The position numbers and the translations under genes were made by a program. From JAIYDJ01 sp031400505 (lineage in GTDB: Bacteria > Pseudomonadota > Alphaproteobacteria > Rhodobacterales > Rhodobacteraceae), in NCBI GenBank assembly GCA_031400505.1, contig JANNPZ010000062.1, forward strand, positions 36,357-100,356: DNA of 64,000 nt. The letters are read 5' to 3'. Within the stretch, counting starts at the first letter, position 1. Each line of letters opens with the position of its first letter. The notes below the pieces were generated by a model. It did no database searches and was not told where the DNA came from. It worked only from the letters and a program-made list of their open reading frames with translations. Shown one piece after another: positions 25,485-32,961 of this stretch.

Positions 25485-26333
25485 ATGAAACTTCTGCGTC
25501 ACGGGCCGGTCGGGGCCGAAAAGCCGGGCCTCCTGCACGGCGACGGCACAGTCCGCGATCTGTCGGGGTTGGTGCCCGATATCGGGGGGGCGGTTCTGTC
25601 GGATGCGGGAATTGCGATGCTGCGCGGCGTTGATCCCGCCGGCCTGCCGGTTGTGCCTGCGGGAACCCGGCTTGGCCCCTGTGTTGCCGGCACCGGCAAG
25701 TTCATCTGCATCGGGCTGAACTATTCCGACCATGCCGCCGAAACCGGGGCGACCGTCCCGCCAGAGCCGATCATCTTCATGAAGGCGACCTCTGCGATCT
25801 GCGGGCCGCATGATCCGATCCTCATCCCGCGCGGGTCGGAAAAGACCGACTGGGAAGTGGAGTTGGCCGTCATCATCGGCACGCGCGCCAAGTATGTGAG
25901 CGAGGCTGAAGCGTTGAACCATGTTGCGGGCTATGCCGTGGCCAACGATGTATCGGAGCGCGCTTTCCAGATGGAGCGGTCGGGCCAGTGGACCAAGGGC
26001 AAGTCCTGCGACAATTTTGGTCAGATCGGCCCCTGGCTTGTGACCCGCGACGAGGTCGCCGATCCGCAGGACCTGTCGATGTGGCTGACGGTGAATGGAA
26101 AGACCTATCAGAACGGTTCGACCCGGACGATGGTCTATGGCGTGGCGCATCTGGTCAGCTATCTGTCGCAGTTCATGACGCTGCATCCCGGTGACGTGAT
26201 CTCGACCGGGACGCCACCCGGAGTGGGGCATGGTCAGAAACCGCCGCATTACCTGAAACCGGGCGATGTGGTCGAATTGGGCATCGCGGGGCTGGGCCAG
26301 CAGCGGCAGGACGTGATCAACGACCAAGGTTGA
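25485..26333 (+). CDS. Fumarylacetoacetase-family 2,4-diketo-3-deoxy-acid hydrolase
   Basis: The protein has 282 residues from the ATG at 25485, behind GAGGAGAG. FAH-fold landmarks are FICIGLNYSDHAAE, PIIFMKATSAICG and metal ligands Glu124 and Glu126 (DWEVELAVIIG) with Asp155 (ANDVSER). Members of this group (LRA6-like) hydrolyse 2,4-diketo-3-deoxy-L-rhamnonate or -fuconate to pyruvate and L-lactate. Following the SDR by ten bases, it would complete the non-phosphorylated deoxy-sugar route. Other FAH substrates, such as acylpyruvates, remain possible. Confidence 0.87.
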   Translation: MKLLRHGPVGAEKPGLLHGDGTVRDLSGLVPDIGGAVLSDAGIAMLRGVDPAGLPVVPAGTRLGPCVAGTGKFICIGLNYSDHAAETGATVPPEPIIFMKATSAICGPHDPILIPRGSEKTDWEVELAVIIGTRAKYVSEAEALNHVAGYAVANDVSERAFQMERSGQWTKGKSCDNFGQIGPWLVTRDEVADPQDLSMWLTVNGKTYQNGSTRTMVYGVAHLVSYLSQFMTLHPGDVISTGTPPGVGHGQKPPHYLKPGDVVELGIAGLGQQRQDVINDQG

Positions 26334-26356
26334 GGGGCAGCAAACCGGAGGCAGCG

Positions 26357-27196
26357 ATGGACCTGATCGACACCCATTTGCACCTGATCCTGCGGGACAG
26401 GCTTGGCTATGGCTGGACCGCCGGGATACCGGCGCTTGCCAGCGGGGATTTCTCGCTGGCCGATTACCGCGCACTGACGGCCGGGCAGGGGATCGGCGGG
26501 GCGATTTTTATGGAGGCGGGGGTCGATGACGCCGATTATCAGGCCGAGGCGCGTCTGGTCGCCGGTCTGGTGGCCGAAGGTGCGCTGCTGGGTCAGATTG
26601 CATCGTGCCGCCCCGAGGATGACGCGGGGTTTGACGACTGGCTGGACGAATGTGCCGATCTGCACGTTCTGGGATTGCGGCGCATCCTGCATGTGATGCC
26701 CGACGAGGTGTCGCAGACCCCGACCTTCCGGCGCAATCTGGCCAAGATCGGGGCGCGCGGTCTGGTGTTTGACATCTGCATGCTGGCCCGGCAGTTGCCG
26801 CTGGCAGTTGACCTCGCGCGGGCCTGCCCGGATCAGGTTCTGGTGCTGGACCATTGCGGGGTGCCGGACATCGCGGGCGGGGCGTTTGACGATTGGGCGG
26901 CGGGCATCAGCGCCGTGGCCGCCCTGCCGCATGTCAATGTGAAGCTGTCGGGCATCGTAGCCTACTGCGCGCCGGGGACAGCGTCGCAGGCGACGCTGGC
27001 GCATTGGGTCGATCATGTGCTGACGGCCTTTGGCCCAGACCGGGTGTTGTGGGGCAGCGACTGGCCGGTGGTCAATCTGGGCACGGGTCTACCGGACTGG
27101 ATTGCCCTGACACGGGAATTGCTGGCGGGGCTTTCGGCGGATGAACTTGCGCAGGTGGCGCAAGGAACGGCCAGACGGGTGTACCGCCTGGCCTGA
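26357..27196 (+). CDS. Amidohydrolase 2 family lactonase (L-fuconolactonase-like)
   Basis: The 279-residue TIM-barrel amidohydrolase (COG3618 type) begins MDLIDTHLHL, with metal-binding His7 and His9. It has VLDHCGVPDI in the middle, LSGI after strand 6 and WGSDWPV with the catalytic Asp near the end. This family contains L-fucono-1,5-lactonase and L-rhamnono-lactonase, which open the lactone made by sugar dehydrogenase before dehydration. The start at 26357 is backed by CCGGAGGC. It is the last gene of the rightward operon and converges on a Gfo/Idh/MocA gene five bases away. Confidence 0.87.
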   Translation: MDLIDTHLHLILRDRLGYGWTAGIPALASGDFSLADYRALTAGQGIGGAIFMEAGVDDADYQAEARLVAGLVAEGALLGQIASCRPEDDAGFDDWLDECADLHVLGLRRILHVMPDEVSQTPTFRRNLAKIGARGLVFDICMLARQLPLAVDLARACPDQVLVLDHCGVPDIAGGAFDDWAAGISAVAALPHVNVKLSGIVAYCAPGTASQATLAHWVDHVLTAFGPDRVLWGSDWPVVNLGTGLPDWIALTRELLAGLSADELAQVAQGTARRVYRLA

Positions 27197-27201
27197 TCAG
27201 A

Positions 27202-28362
27202 TCACAGATCGAGCATCACCCAAGCCGCATTGCGCGCCGATGACCGCACGCAGGCATCGACGAAGGCCACGCCTTCCAGCCCTTCCTTCAGCCCCGGAAA
27301 GGTGGTGTGGGGATCAAGCGGTGTGCCGTCGCGCCGGGCGGTGATCGCGCGGGCAGCCTCGGCATAGATATTCGCGAACCCTTCGAGATAGCCTTCGGGG
27401 TGGCCCGGCGGCACGCGGGTGACGCGGGCAGCCTCGGCCCCCGAACCCGCCCCGCCGCGTGTGATGCGATAGCGCGGCGCGCCGAACGGGGTGACCCACA
27501 GGTAGTTCGGGTTCTCCTGCTCCCACTCGATCCCGGCCTTGGTGCCATAGACGCGCAGACGCAGGGCGTTTTCGTTGCCCGAGGCAACCTGACTGCACCA
27601 CAGCATCCCGCGCGCCCCACCCTGATAGCGCAACAGGACATGGCCATTGTCATCGACCCGCCTGCCGGGGACGAAGGATTGCAGATCGGCGGAAAGCTCG
27701 GCGAGGGTCAGGCCAGTGACGAAACCGGCGAGGTTGAAGGCATGGGTGCCGATATCGCCCGTGGCCCCGCCCGCGCCCGATTGCGCGGGGTCGGTGCGCC
27801 AGTCGGCCTGCTTGTTGCTGACGGGTTCAGACAACCAGTCCTGCGCATATTCGACCTGCACAAGACGGATTTCCCCCAGATCGCCCGCCTGCGCCATCGC
27901 GCGCGCCTGCCGGATCATCGGATAGCCGGTGTAGTTATGCGTCAGCGCAAAGATCACGCCGGACGCGGTCGCCGCCTGCACCAGCCCCTTGGCATCGGCC
28001 AACGTCGCGGTCAGCGGTTTGTCGCAGATCACATGGATGCCGTGGCGCAGAAACGCCAGCGCCACGGGCGCGTGCATGTGGTTGGGCGTCACGATTGCCA
28101 CAGCCTCGATCCCGTCCGCGCGGGCGGCCTCGGCAGCCGCCATCTCGGCGTAGCTGTCATAGCTGCGTGCCACGCCCAGATCGGCAGCAGACGCCGCCGC
28201 CCGTTCGGGATCGGCGGAAAACGCCCCCGCCACAAGGTCATACTGATCGTCGATGCGGGACGCGATGCGGTGCACCGCGCCGATGAACGCGCCGCGCCCG
28301 CCGCCCACCATCCCCAGCCGAATGCGCGGCGACCGCGCCACATGTGCCCCAGTGATTGCCAT
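27202..28362 (-). CDS. Gfo/Idh/MocA-family dehydrogenase
   Basis: The 386-residue protein has an N-terminal Rossmann loop GMVGGGRGAFIG and the family Lys motif ICDKPLTAT at about 112-120, where the Lys is catalytic. A long C-terminal domain includes GDIGTHAFNLAGFVTGL with the conserved Asp/His pair. Close relatives act on inositols or 3-keto sugars. It is nine bases downstream of the sugar isomerase gene on the same strand; dehydrogenase plus isomerase pairs of this kind often process keto-sugars released from glycosides. A sugar dehydrogenase step missing from the rightward operon could be filled by such an enzyme, but this is speculative. Confidence 0.9.
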   Translation of the reverse strand: MAITGAHVARSPRIRLGMVGGGRGAFIGAVHRIASRIDDQYDLVAGAFSADPERAAASAADLGVARSYDSYAEMAAAEAARADGIEAVAIVTPNHMHAPVALAFLRHGIHVICDKPLTATLADAKGLVQAATASGVIFALTHNYTGYPMIRQARAMAQAGDLGEIRLVQVEYAQDWLSEPVSNKQADWRTDPAQSGAGGATGDIGTHAFNLAGFVTGLTLAELSADLQSFVPGRRVDDNGHVLLRYQGGARGMLWCSQVASGNENALRLRVYGTKAGIEWEQENPNYLWVTPFGAPRYRITRGGAGSGAEAARVTRVPPGHPEGYLEGFANIYAEAARAITARRDGTPLDPHTTFPGLKEGLEGVAFVDACVRSSARNAAWVMLDL

Positions 28363-28371
28363 AACTTCCCC

Positions 28372-29427
28372 CTATGCCAGACCCAGCATGCGCCGGTTTG
28401 CCGCGTCATCGGTGCCTGCATCCGCGAAATCGTCGAACGCCTTTTCGGTCACCCGGATGATGTGGTGTTTCACGAACTCTGCCCCTTCGCGCGCGCCATC
28501 TTCGGGGTGTTTCAGGCAGCATTCCCATTCCACGACCGCCCAGCCGGCAAAGTCATTGGCCGCCATTTTCGAAAAGACCGCGCCGAAATCGACCTGCCCG
28601 TCGCCGAGGCTGCGGAACCGCCCGGCGCGGTTGACCCAGGATTGGAACCCGCCGTAGACGCCCTGACGGCCCGTCGGGTTGAACTCGGCGTCCTTGACGT
28701 GGAACATGCGGATGCGGTCCTTGTAGATGTCGATGTTGTCGAGATAATCGAGGCACTGCAGGACGTAGTGGCTGGGGTCATAAAGCATGCAGGCCCGGGC
28801 GTGGTTGCCCACCCGTTCCAGAAACATCTCATAGCTGATGCCGTCATGCAGGTCTTCGCCGGGGTGAATCTCATAGCAGACATCGACGCCGCACTCTTCG
28901 GCGTGGTCCAGGATCGGCTGCCAGCGGCGTGCAAGTTCGTCAAACGCCAGTTCCACCAGACCCGCAGGCCGCTGTGGCCACGGATAGATATAAGGCCAGG
29001 CCAAAGCCCCCGAAAACGTTGCCATCGCGTTCAGGCCAAGGTGCTTCGACGCGGTCAGGCACTTCTTGACCTGATCGACCGCCCATTCCTGCCGTGCGGC
29101 CGGATTGCCGCGCACCGATGGGGCGGCAAAGCCATCAAACCCTGCGTCATAGGCCGGATGCACTGCAACCAGCTGGCCTTGCAGGTGGGTGGAAAGTTCG
29201 GTCACCGCGACGCCCGCATCCGCCGCCACGCCCTTGAACGTGTCGCAATAGTCCTTGGACGACGCCGCAAACTCCAGATCGAACAGGCGCGCGTCCCAGC
29301 TTGGCACCTGCACGCCCGCATAACCGCAGTCAGCCGCCCATTGCGTGATCGACCCCCACGAATTGAACGGTGCCGCATCCCCGGCAAACTGCGCCAGAAA
29401 CAAGCCTGGCCCCTGCAACGTCCGCAT
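28372..29427 (-). CDS. Sugar phosphate isomerase/epimerase family protein
   Basis: The protein has 351 residues from the ATG at 29427 (GGAGGAAATC upstream; the frame is open to 29589, but no better start exists). It is an xylose-isomerase-like TIM barrel. Metal-site residues lie in CYEIHPGED (Glu), MLYDPSHY (Asp and His) and FHVKDAEF, with a closing Glu in AVVEWECC. The family isomerises or epimerises sugars, inosose or keto-sugars. It is first in a two-gene operon with the Gfo/Idh/MocA dehydrogenase. It faces the FadR-type regulator across a 467-base intergenic region. Confidence 0.9.
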   Translation of the reverse strand: MRTLQGPGLFLAQFAGDAAPFNSWGSITQWAADCGYAGVQVPSWDARLFDLEFAASSKDYCDTFKGVAADAGVAVTELSTHLQGQLVAVHPAYDAGFDGFAAPSVRGNPAARQEWAVDQVKKCLTASKHLGLNAMATFSGALAWPYIYPWPQRPAGLVELAFDELARRWQPILDHAEECGVDVCYEIHPGEDLHDGISYEMFLERVGNHARACMLYDPSHYVLQCLDYLDNIDIYKDRIRMFHVKDAEFNPTGRQGVYGGFQSWVNRAGRFRSLGDGQVDFGAVFSKMAANDFAGWAVVEWECCLKHPEDGAREGAEFVKHHIIRVTEKAFDDFADAGTDDAANRRMLGLA

Positions 29428-29894
29428 GATTTCCTCCATTTTTCCTGTTGCCAGACTGACCGAGCAAACCGGCGCAGTGCAACTGCCAAACGATTGCGCG
29501 CCCCTTGCGACACCATTGTGACGGGCCCCGTGCCATGCCCGCCATGATGCCCGCCGCCCCCTGCGCGATCCTGTATCTGGTCTTACCAAAGCATTGCATG
29601 CCGCGCCAGAGGTTTGCGCGTGTGGCAGTGTAGGCGATAAATCTTAGGCATTCCCTTGACCGCCCCGCCATTTCAACGCAATCTGGTCCAACCAGACATC
29701 AGGCGGCGACTGCGAGGTTGCTTTTCGCAAACGACCTCACAGGAGGACAGATGCATCTTTCGACACTTGCCTGGCCGCAGGCGGAACCGCTGAAAACCAC
29801 GGCCTTTCGCGCAATCGACCCGGATCGCGGCAGCTGATGGCCTCTCTCTGGGATTCGGCATGGACACCGACATGTTCGCGCGCTACGCCAAGAC
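29428..29894. other. Divergent intergenic region, 467 bases, with gene debris
   Basis: This region separates the minus-strand isomerase from the plus-strand FadR-type regulator. The left half must carry the isomerase promoter, but no clear -35/-10 pair or dyad stood out. The right part, from 29740, holds a strong ribosome site and short coding remnants that are described separately. Nothing else could be recognised. Confidence 0.6.
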
Positions 29895-29898
29895 ATGA
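29751..29898 (+). pseudogene. Remnant of a collapsed gene before the regulator
   Basis: An excellent ribosome site (AGGAGGACAG) directly precedes an ATG at 29751, but the frame stops after 28 codons (TGA at 29835). The short peptide starts MHLSTLAWPQAE, reminiscent of the N-terminus of creatininase-family hydrolases. From about 29840 another frame reads LSLGFGMDTDMFARYAKT and stops at 29896 in an ATGA overlap with the regulator start. This looks like the first and last codons of a gene whose middle was deleted. The creatininase resemblance is weak. Confidence 0.4.
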
Positions 29899-30605
29899 TC
29901 ACGGGGGGGGCCATGCAGCAGGATGACTTCCTTCCTTCTCTCGCCGCCTATCTGATCGAACAGGCGCGCGGCAACGACGGCAAGGCCCCGTCCGAACGCG
30001 ATCTGGCTGAACATTTCGCCGTCAGCCGGGGGCAGGTGCGCGAGGCGCTGGCGATCCTCGGGGCGATGCAGGTTATCGAGCGTCGCGCGAAATCCGGCAT
30101 CTATGTCAACGGCGGCATTGGCGGGCCAGAGGCAATGGCCTTCTTCGCCCGCTTTGGTCTTCCGCTGGAGAATCGCCAGATTTTCGAGGCGGTCGAGGTG
30201 CGAAAGATCCACGAGATAAAGGCGGCCGAACTTGCGGCCTCGCGCGCGACCGAAGAAAATTTCGCCCGGTTGCGCGACATTCTGGCGCGTTCTGAACAAC
30301 GGCTGGCGCAGGGCGAGGGGCTGGACCAGCTGGATCAGGAGTTTCACCTGGAAATCGTGCGGGCCACGCAGAACACGGTGTTTCTGAACCTGTGCACCTC
30401 GTTTTATGCGCTAAGCCAAAACCGGTTGAAGGTCTATTTCAGCAGCCAGGAACGCAATCGCAAATCACATGACGAACATCTGCAGATATTCGACGCCCTG
30501 CAGCGCCGGGATGCAGCCCTTGCAGAGGCGTTGATGGTGTCGCATTTGCGCGGCGCGATGAGTTATTGGGCCGAACTCCTTGAACCGCCAGGGCCATCGT
30601 CGTGA
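29895..30605 (+). CDS. FadR-type GntR-family transcriptional regulator
   Basis: The protein has 236 residues: an N-terminal winged helix (PSERDLAEHFAVSRGQVREALAILG-type region, about 32-58) and a C-terminal all-helical FCD ligand domain with Asp/His metal-site candidates (LDQEFHLEIVRATQN, then KSHDEHLQIFDAL). Such proteins sense organic or sugar acids and repress adjacent genes. The ATG at 29895 overlaps the stop of an upstream remnant frame; ATG 29913 is an alternative. Its stop overlaps the dehydrogenase start (GTGA), so the two are co-translated and likely share an effector pathway. Confidence 0.9.
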   Translation: MITGGAMQQDDFLPSLAAYLIEQARGNDGKAPSERDLAEHFAVSRGQVREALAILGAMQVIERRAKSGIYVNGGIGGPEAMAFFARFGLPLENRQIFEAVEVRKIHEIKAAELAASRATEENFARLRDILARSEQRLAQGEGLDQLDQEFHLEIVRATQNTVFLNLCTSFYALSQNRLKVYFSSQERNRKSHDEHLQIFDALQRRDAALAEALMVSHLRGAMSYWAELLEPPGPSS

Positions 30606-31570
30606 TCTTTTCGACCCATCTCTTGCACCCCGAGGTGACGACTGGGTTGCAATCGCTTGGTCCCTACCGCGTCGCCAGCACCCCCACACCGCAAGCCATT
30701 GCGGATGAAAGCACCGGCGCAGAGATAATCGTGGTCCGCGCGCCGATCCCTGCGTCGGTGATCGCGCGCGAAGCGGGTCTGCGGGCACTGCTTCGGCACG
30801 GCGCAGGGTTGGACATGATCCCGATCCCCGAGGCGACTGCAGGCGGGGTTCTGGTGGCCAATGTTCCGGGGGCCAATGCCCAGACAGTGGCCGAACATGT
30901 GATCTGGACGACGCTGGCCTTGCTGCGCCGCTATCCGCAGGTGAGCCGGGATCTGCGCGGCAACGGCTGGACCGCAGCCCGCGCCCATGCCGATCACGGG
31001 CGCGACCTGTCAGGACGGGTGCTGGGCATCCTTGGCATGGGCGCAATCGGGCAGGCGTTGTCGCGAATTGCGACGCAAGGTTTTGGCATGACCGCGCTGT
31101 GCCACACCCGCACGCCATCGCGCGTCCCGCATGGGGTGCGGGCTGTCAACCTTGCCGATCTGCTGGCAGGGTGCGACATCCTTGTGCTGTGTGCGCCCCT
31201 TTCGGATCAGACGCGCGGCATCATCGATGCGGCGGCCCTGGCGCGGATGAAGCCGGGGGCAATCCTGATCAACGTGGCACGCGGGCCGCTGGTGGCTGAA
31301 AGCGCACTGGTTGCGGCGCTGACCTCGGGGCATCTGGGGGGGGCCGCGCTGGATGTGTTTGACGCGCAGCCATTGCCGTCGGACCATCCGCTGCTGTCCT
31401 TTCCGAATGTCATCGTGACGCCTCACATGGCCGGGATCACCGAAGACAGCATGCTGCGGATGGGTCAGGGCGTGCTGGCCGCCGCGCAGCGGGTCTTGGC
31501 GGGCGATCTGCCCGACAACCTGATCAACCCGGACGCCGTGACACTGTACCGCCAACGCTTTGCGGTCTGA
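30602..31570 (+). CDS. D-isomer-specific 2-hydroxyacid dehydrogenase family protein
   Basis: The 322-residue protein has the NAD-binding fold GILGMGAIGQ at 142-151, catalytic Arg227 in NVARGPLV and catalytic His275 in TPHMAG. At the position of the usual catalytic Glu, in the DVFxxEP motif, this protein has Gln256 (DVFDAQP). The enzyme should interconvert a 2-keto acid and a D-2-hydroxy acid with NAD(P)H, but the Glu-to-Gln change resembles formate dehydrogenase and may alter catalysis. The GTG start overlaps the regulator stop by four bases. The substrate is unknown. Confidence 0.88.
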   Translation: MIFSTHLLHPEVTTGLQSLGPYRVASTPTPQAIADESTGAEIIVVRAPIPASVIAREAGLRALLRHGAGLDMIPIPEATAGGVLVANVPGANAQTVAEHVIWTTLALLRRYPQVSRDLRGNGWTAARAHADHGRDLSGRVLGILGMGAIGQALSRIATQGFGMTALCHTRTPSRVPHGVRAVNLADLLAGCDILVLCAPLSDQTRGIIDAAALARMKPGAILINVARGPLVAESALVAALTSGHLGGAALDVFDAQPLPSDHPLLSFPNVIVTPHMAGITEDSMLRMGQGVLAAAQRVLAGDLPDNLINPDAVTLYRQRFAV

Positions 31571-31816
31571 TCCGGCGCATTCCCCTTCCCGTCGCAGCCT
31601 GCAAGACACTGAAACGGATGCCGACCCAAGGCCCTACTGCCCTACCCTGCCGCTTTGCCATGCGCGGCGACCTGAAAGACAAAGCCGGGATCGACGAGCA
31701 GGTTGCCCACGTCGAAACACAACGTAAGCTACCCGCCGAAAAACTGCCGGCTCACTTCCCTTTCGCGATGGATGCGCTCGGGTACAGCCGCCATCTGCCG
31801 GTGGTGGTCCTTGCCT
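31571..31816. other. Intergenic region without a convincing gene
   Basis: Between the hydroxyacid dehydrogenase and the dctP terminator lies a 67-codon open frame (31618-31818, plus strand). Its product, containing VETQRKLPAEKLPAHFPFAMDAL, matches no family I recognise, has no ribosome site, and its stop lies inside the terminator of the opposite gene. It may be an eroded fragment. I see no other feature. Confidence 0.5.
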
Positions 31817-31843
31817 AAAACGGCCCCTGACAGTCAGGGGCCG
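31817..31843 (-). terminator. Rho-independent terminator of the TRAP operon
   Basis: Read on the minus strand, the stem CGGCCCCTGA / TCAGGGGCCG (ten perfect pairs, loop CTG) is followed directly by TTTT. It lies 19 bases beyond the stop codon of the dctP-type gene and ends the minus-strand operon. Confidence 0.9.
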
Positions 31844-31862
31844 CCTTTCTGGCACAGATCGG

Positions 31863-32924
31863 TTATTGCAGATCTCTTGCGCGTTCAGCGTCCACAATTG
31901 CCTGGGCCGCTGCGACCGAAGCGTCGAATGACGCCAGAACTTCCGGGCCGCCTTTCACATTGGCCTTGAACCAGTCCATCACCGGGGCAACCGCGGTCTT
32001 GAAGGCAGCCCTTTCGTCGGCAGTTGGCACGTAGACCTCGCCTCCGGCAGCCTTGAAGTCGGAATAGGCCTGGATTTCCTTGCGCTTCGGGCTGGCAAAC
32101 GTGGCTTGTTGCAGAGCGGCAAACCCATCGAGGACGATCTGCTTTTGGGTGTCGGTCAACGCAGCAAAGCGGTCTTGTCCCATCCACCAGAATGCACCCA
32201 TGTAGGAATGGCCATCCAGCGTCATGTATTTCACGCCCGCGTCGGGGAACTTCATCGACATGATGTCGGTTATGCCGTTTGCAGTGCCCTCCACGACGCC
32301 GGTTTGCAGCGACGTGAACAGTTCCGGCCACGGAATCGGCGTCGGCGCGGCCCCAAGGGTCGTGGCGAGGAACTGGGGCAGGTCAGCAGGAACGGTGCGC
32401 ATCTTCAGGCCCGCAAGGTCTGCAGGGGCCGCGACACGTTTCTTGGTATTGGCATAGTTGCGCCAGCCACCGGTGTTGCCGATCGTCATAAGGCGGATCT
32501 TGTTGCCCGAATCCGCAAGCGCCATGGCGCGCAGCGTCTTGGTGAAGTCGGTTTGGGTCAGCACGGCCTCTGCGACGCGGTCATCCGACATCAGATACGG
32601 CAGGTCCAGCACCTGGATATATGGGAACAGCCCCGCAGCGCCGCCTGAGGTCGAGATGTAGACGTCGATCGTACCATCAGCAACGCCGGCAAGGCATTCA
32701 TCGCCCTTGGCGCAAAGCTGGGTGCCGACGAACAGTTCCACCGCCATGGACCCGTTCGACGCGTTCTCGATATAGTTCTTGAAGACGACAAGACCGTCGT
32801 AGTCCTCATCGGTTTCGTTGGAATTGGCGGTGGCACGCAACGTGATGTCCTGCGCCAGGGCAAAGCCGGCAGACCCCCCCAGCAATGCGGCCATCACCGC
32901 CGATTTCAGTGTGTTCATCAACAT
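31863..32924 (-). CDS. dctP: TRAP transporter periplasmic binding protein (DctP family)
   Basis: From the ATG at 32924 (AAGGGAGAAGAG upstream) the protein has 353 residues. A signal peptide covers about residues 1-25 (NTLKSAVMAALLGGSAGFALA, cleavage before QDITL). The mature protein has DctP features: ANSNETDEDYDGLVVFKNYIE and AADLAGLKMRTVPADLPQF, the conserved Arg region that binds a carboxylate or other anion. It feeds the DctM/DctQ permease upstream in the same operon. As the operon carries a flavin monooxygenase system, the ligand may be a sulfonate or another oxidisable anion. Here the binding protein is encoded last. Confidence 0.92.
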   Translation of the reverse strand: MLMNTLKSAVMAALLGGSAGFALAQDITLRATANSNETDEDYDGLVVFKNYIENASNGSMAVELFVGTQLCAKGDECLAGVADGTIDVYISTSGGAAGLFPYIQVLDLPYLMSDDRVAEAVLTQTDFTKTLRAMALADSGNKIRLMTIGNTGGWRNYANTKKRVAAPADLAGLKMRTVPADLPQFLATTLGAAPTPIPWPELFTSLQTGVVEGTANGITDIMSMKFPDAGVKYMTLDGHSYMGAFWWMGQDRFAALTDTQKQIVLDGFAALQQATFASPKRKEIQAYSDFKAAGGEVYVPTADERAAFKTAVAPVMDWFKANVKGGPEVLASFDASVAAAQAIVDAERARDLQ

Positions 32925-32961
32925 GCTCTTCTCCCTTGGTTGGTCTTGGTGGTTGAACGTT

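Noticed and set aside
16916..27196. SuyAB (sulfolactate sulfo-lyase) as the identity of the two UxaA-type subunits
   Set aside because: The two-chain layout fits SuyAB, but the surrounding mutarotase, lactonase, SDR and FAH genes point to sugar acids. Kept only as an alternative.
27307..29547. Plus-strand open frame of 746 codons
   Set aside because: It is antisense to the Gfo/Idh/MocA and isomerase genes, both of which have clear motifs and ribosome sites.
31618..31818. 67-codon plus-strand open frame
   Set aside because: Its stop lies inside the dctP terminator, and no ribosome site or family was seen. Noted only in the intergenic entry.
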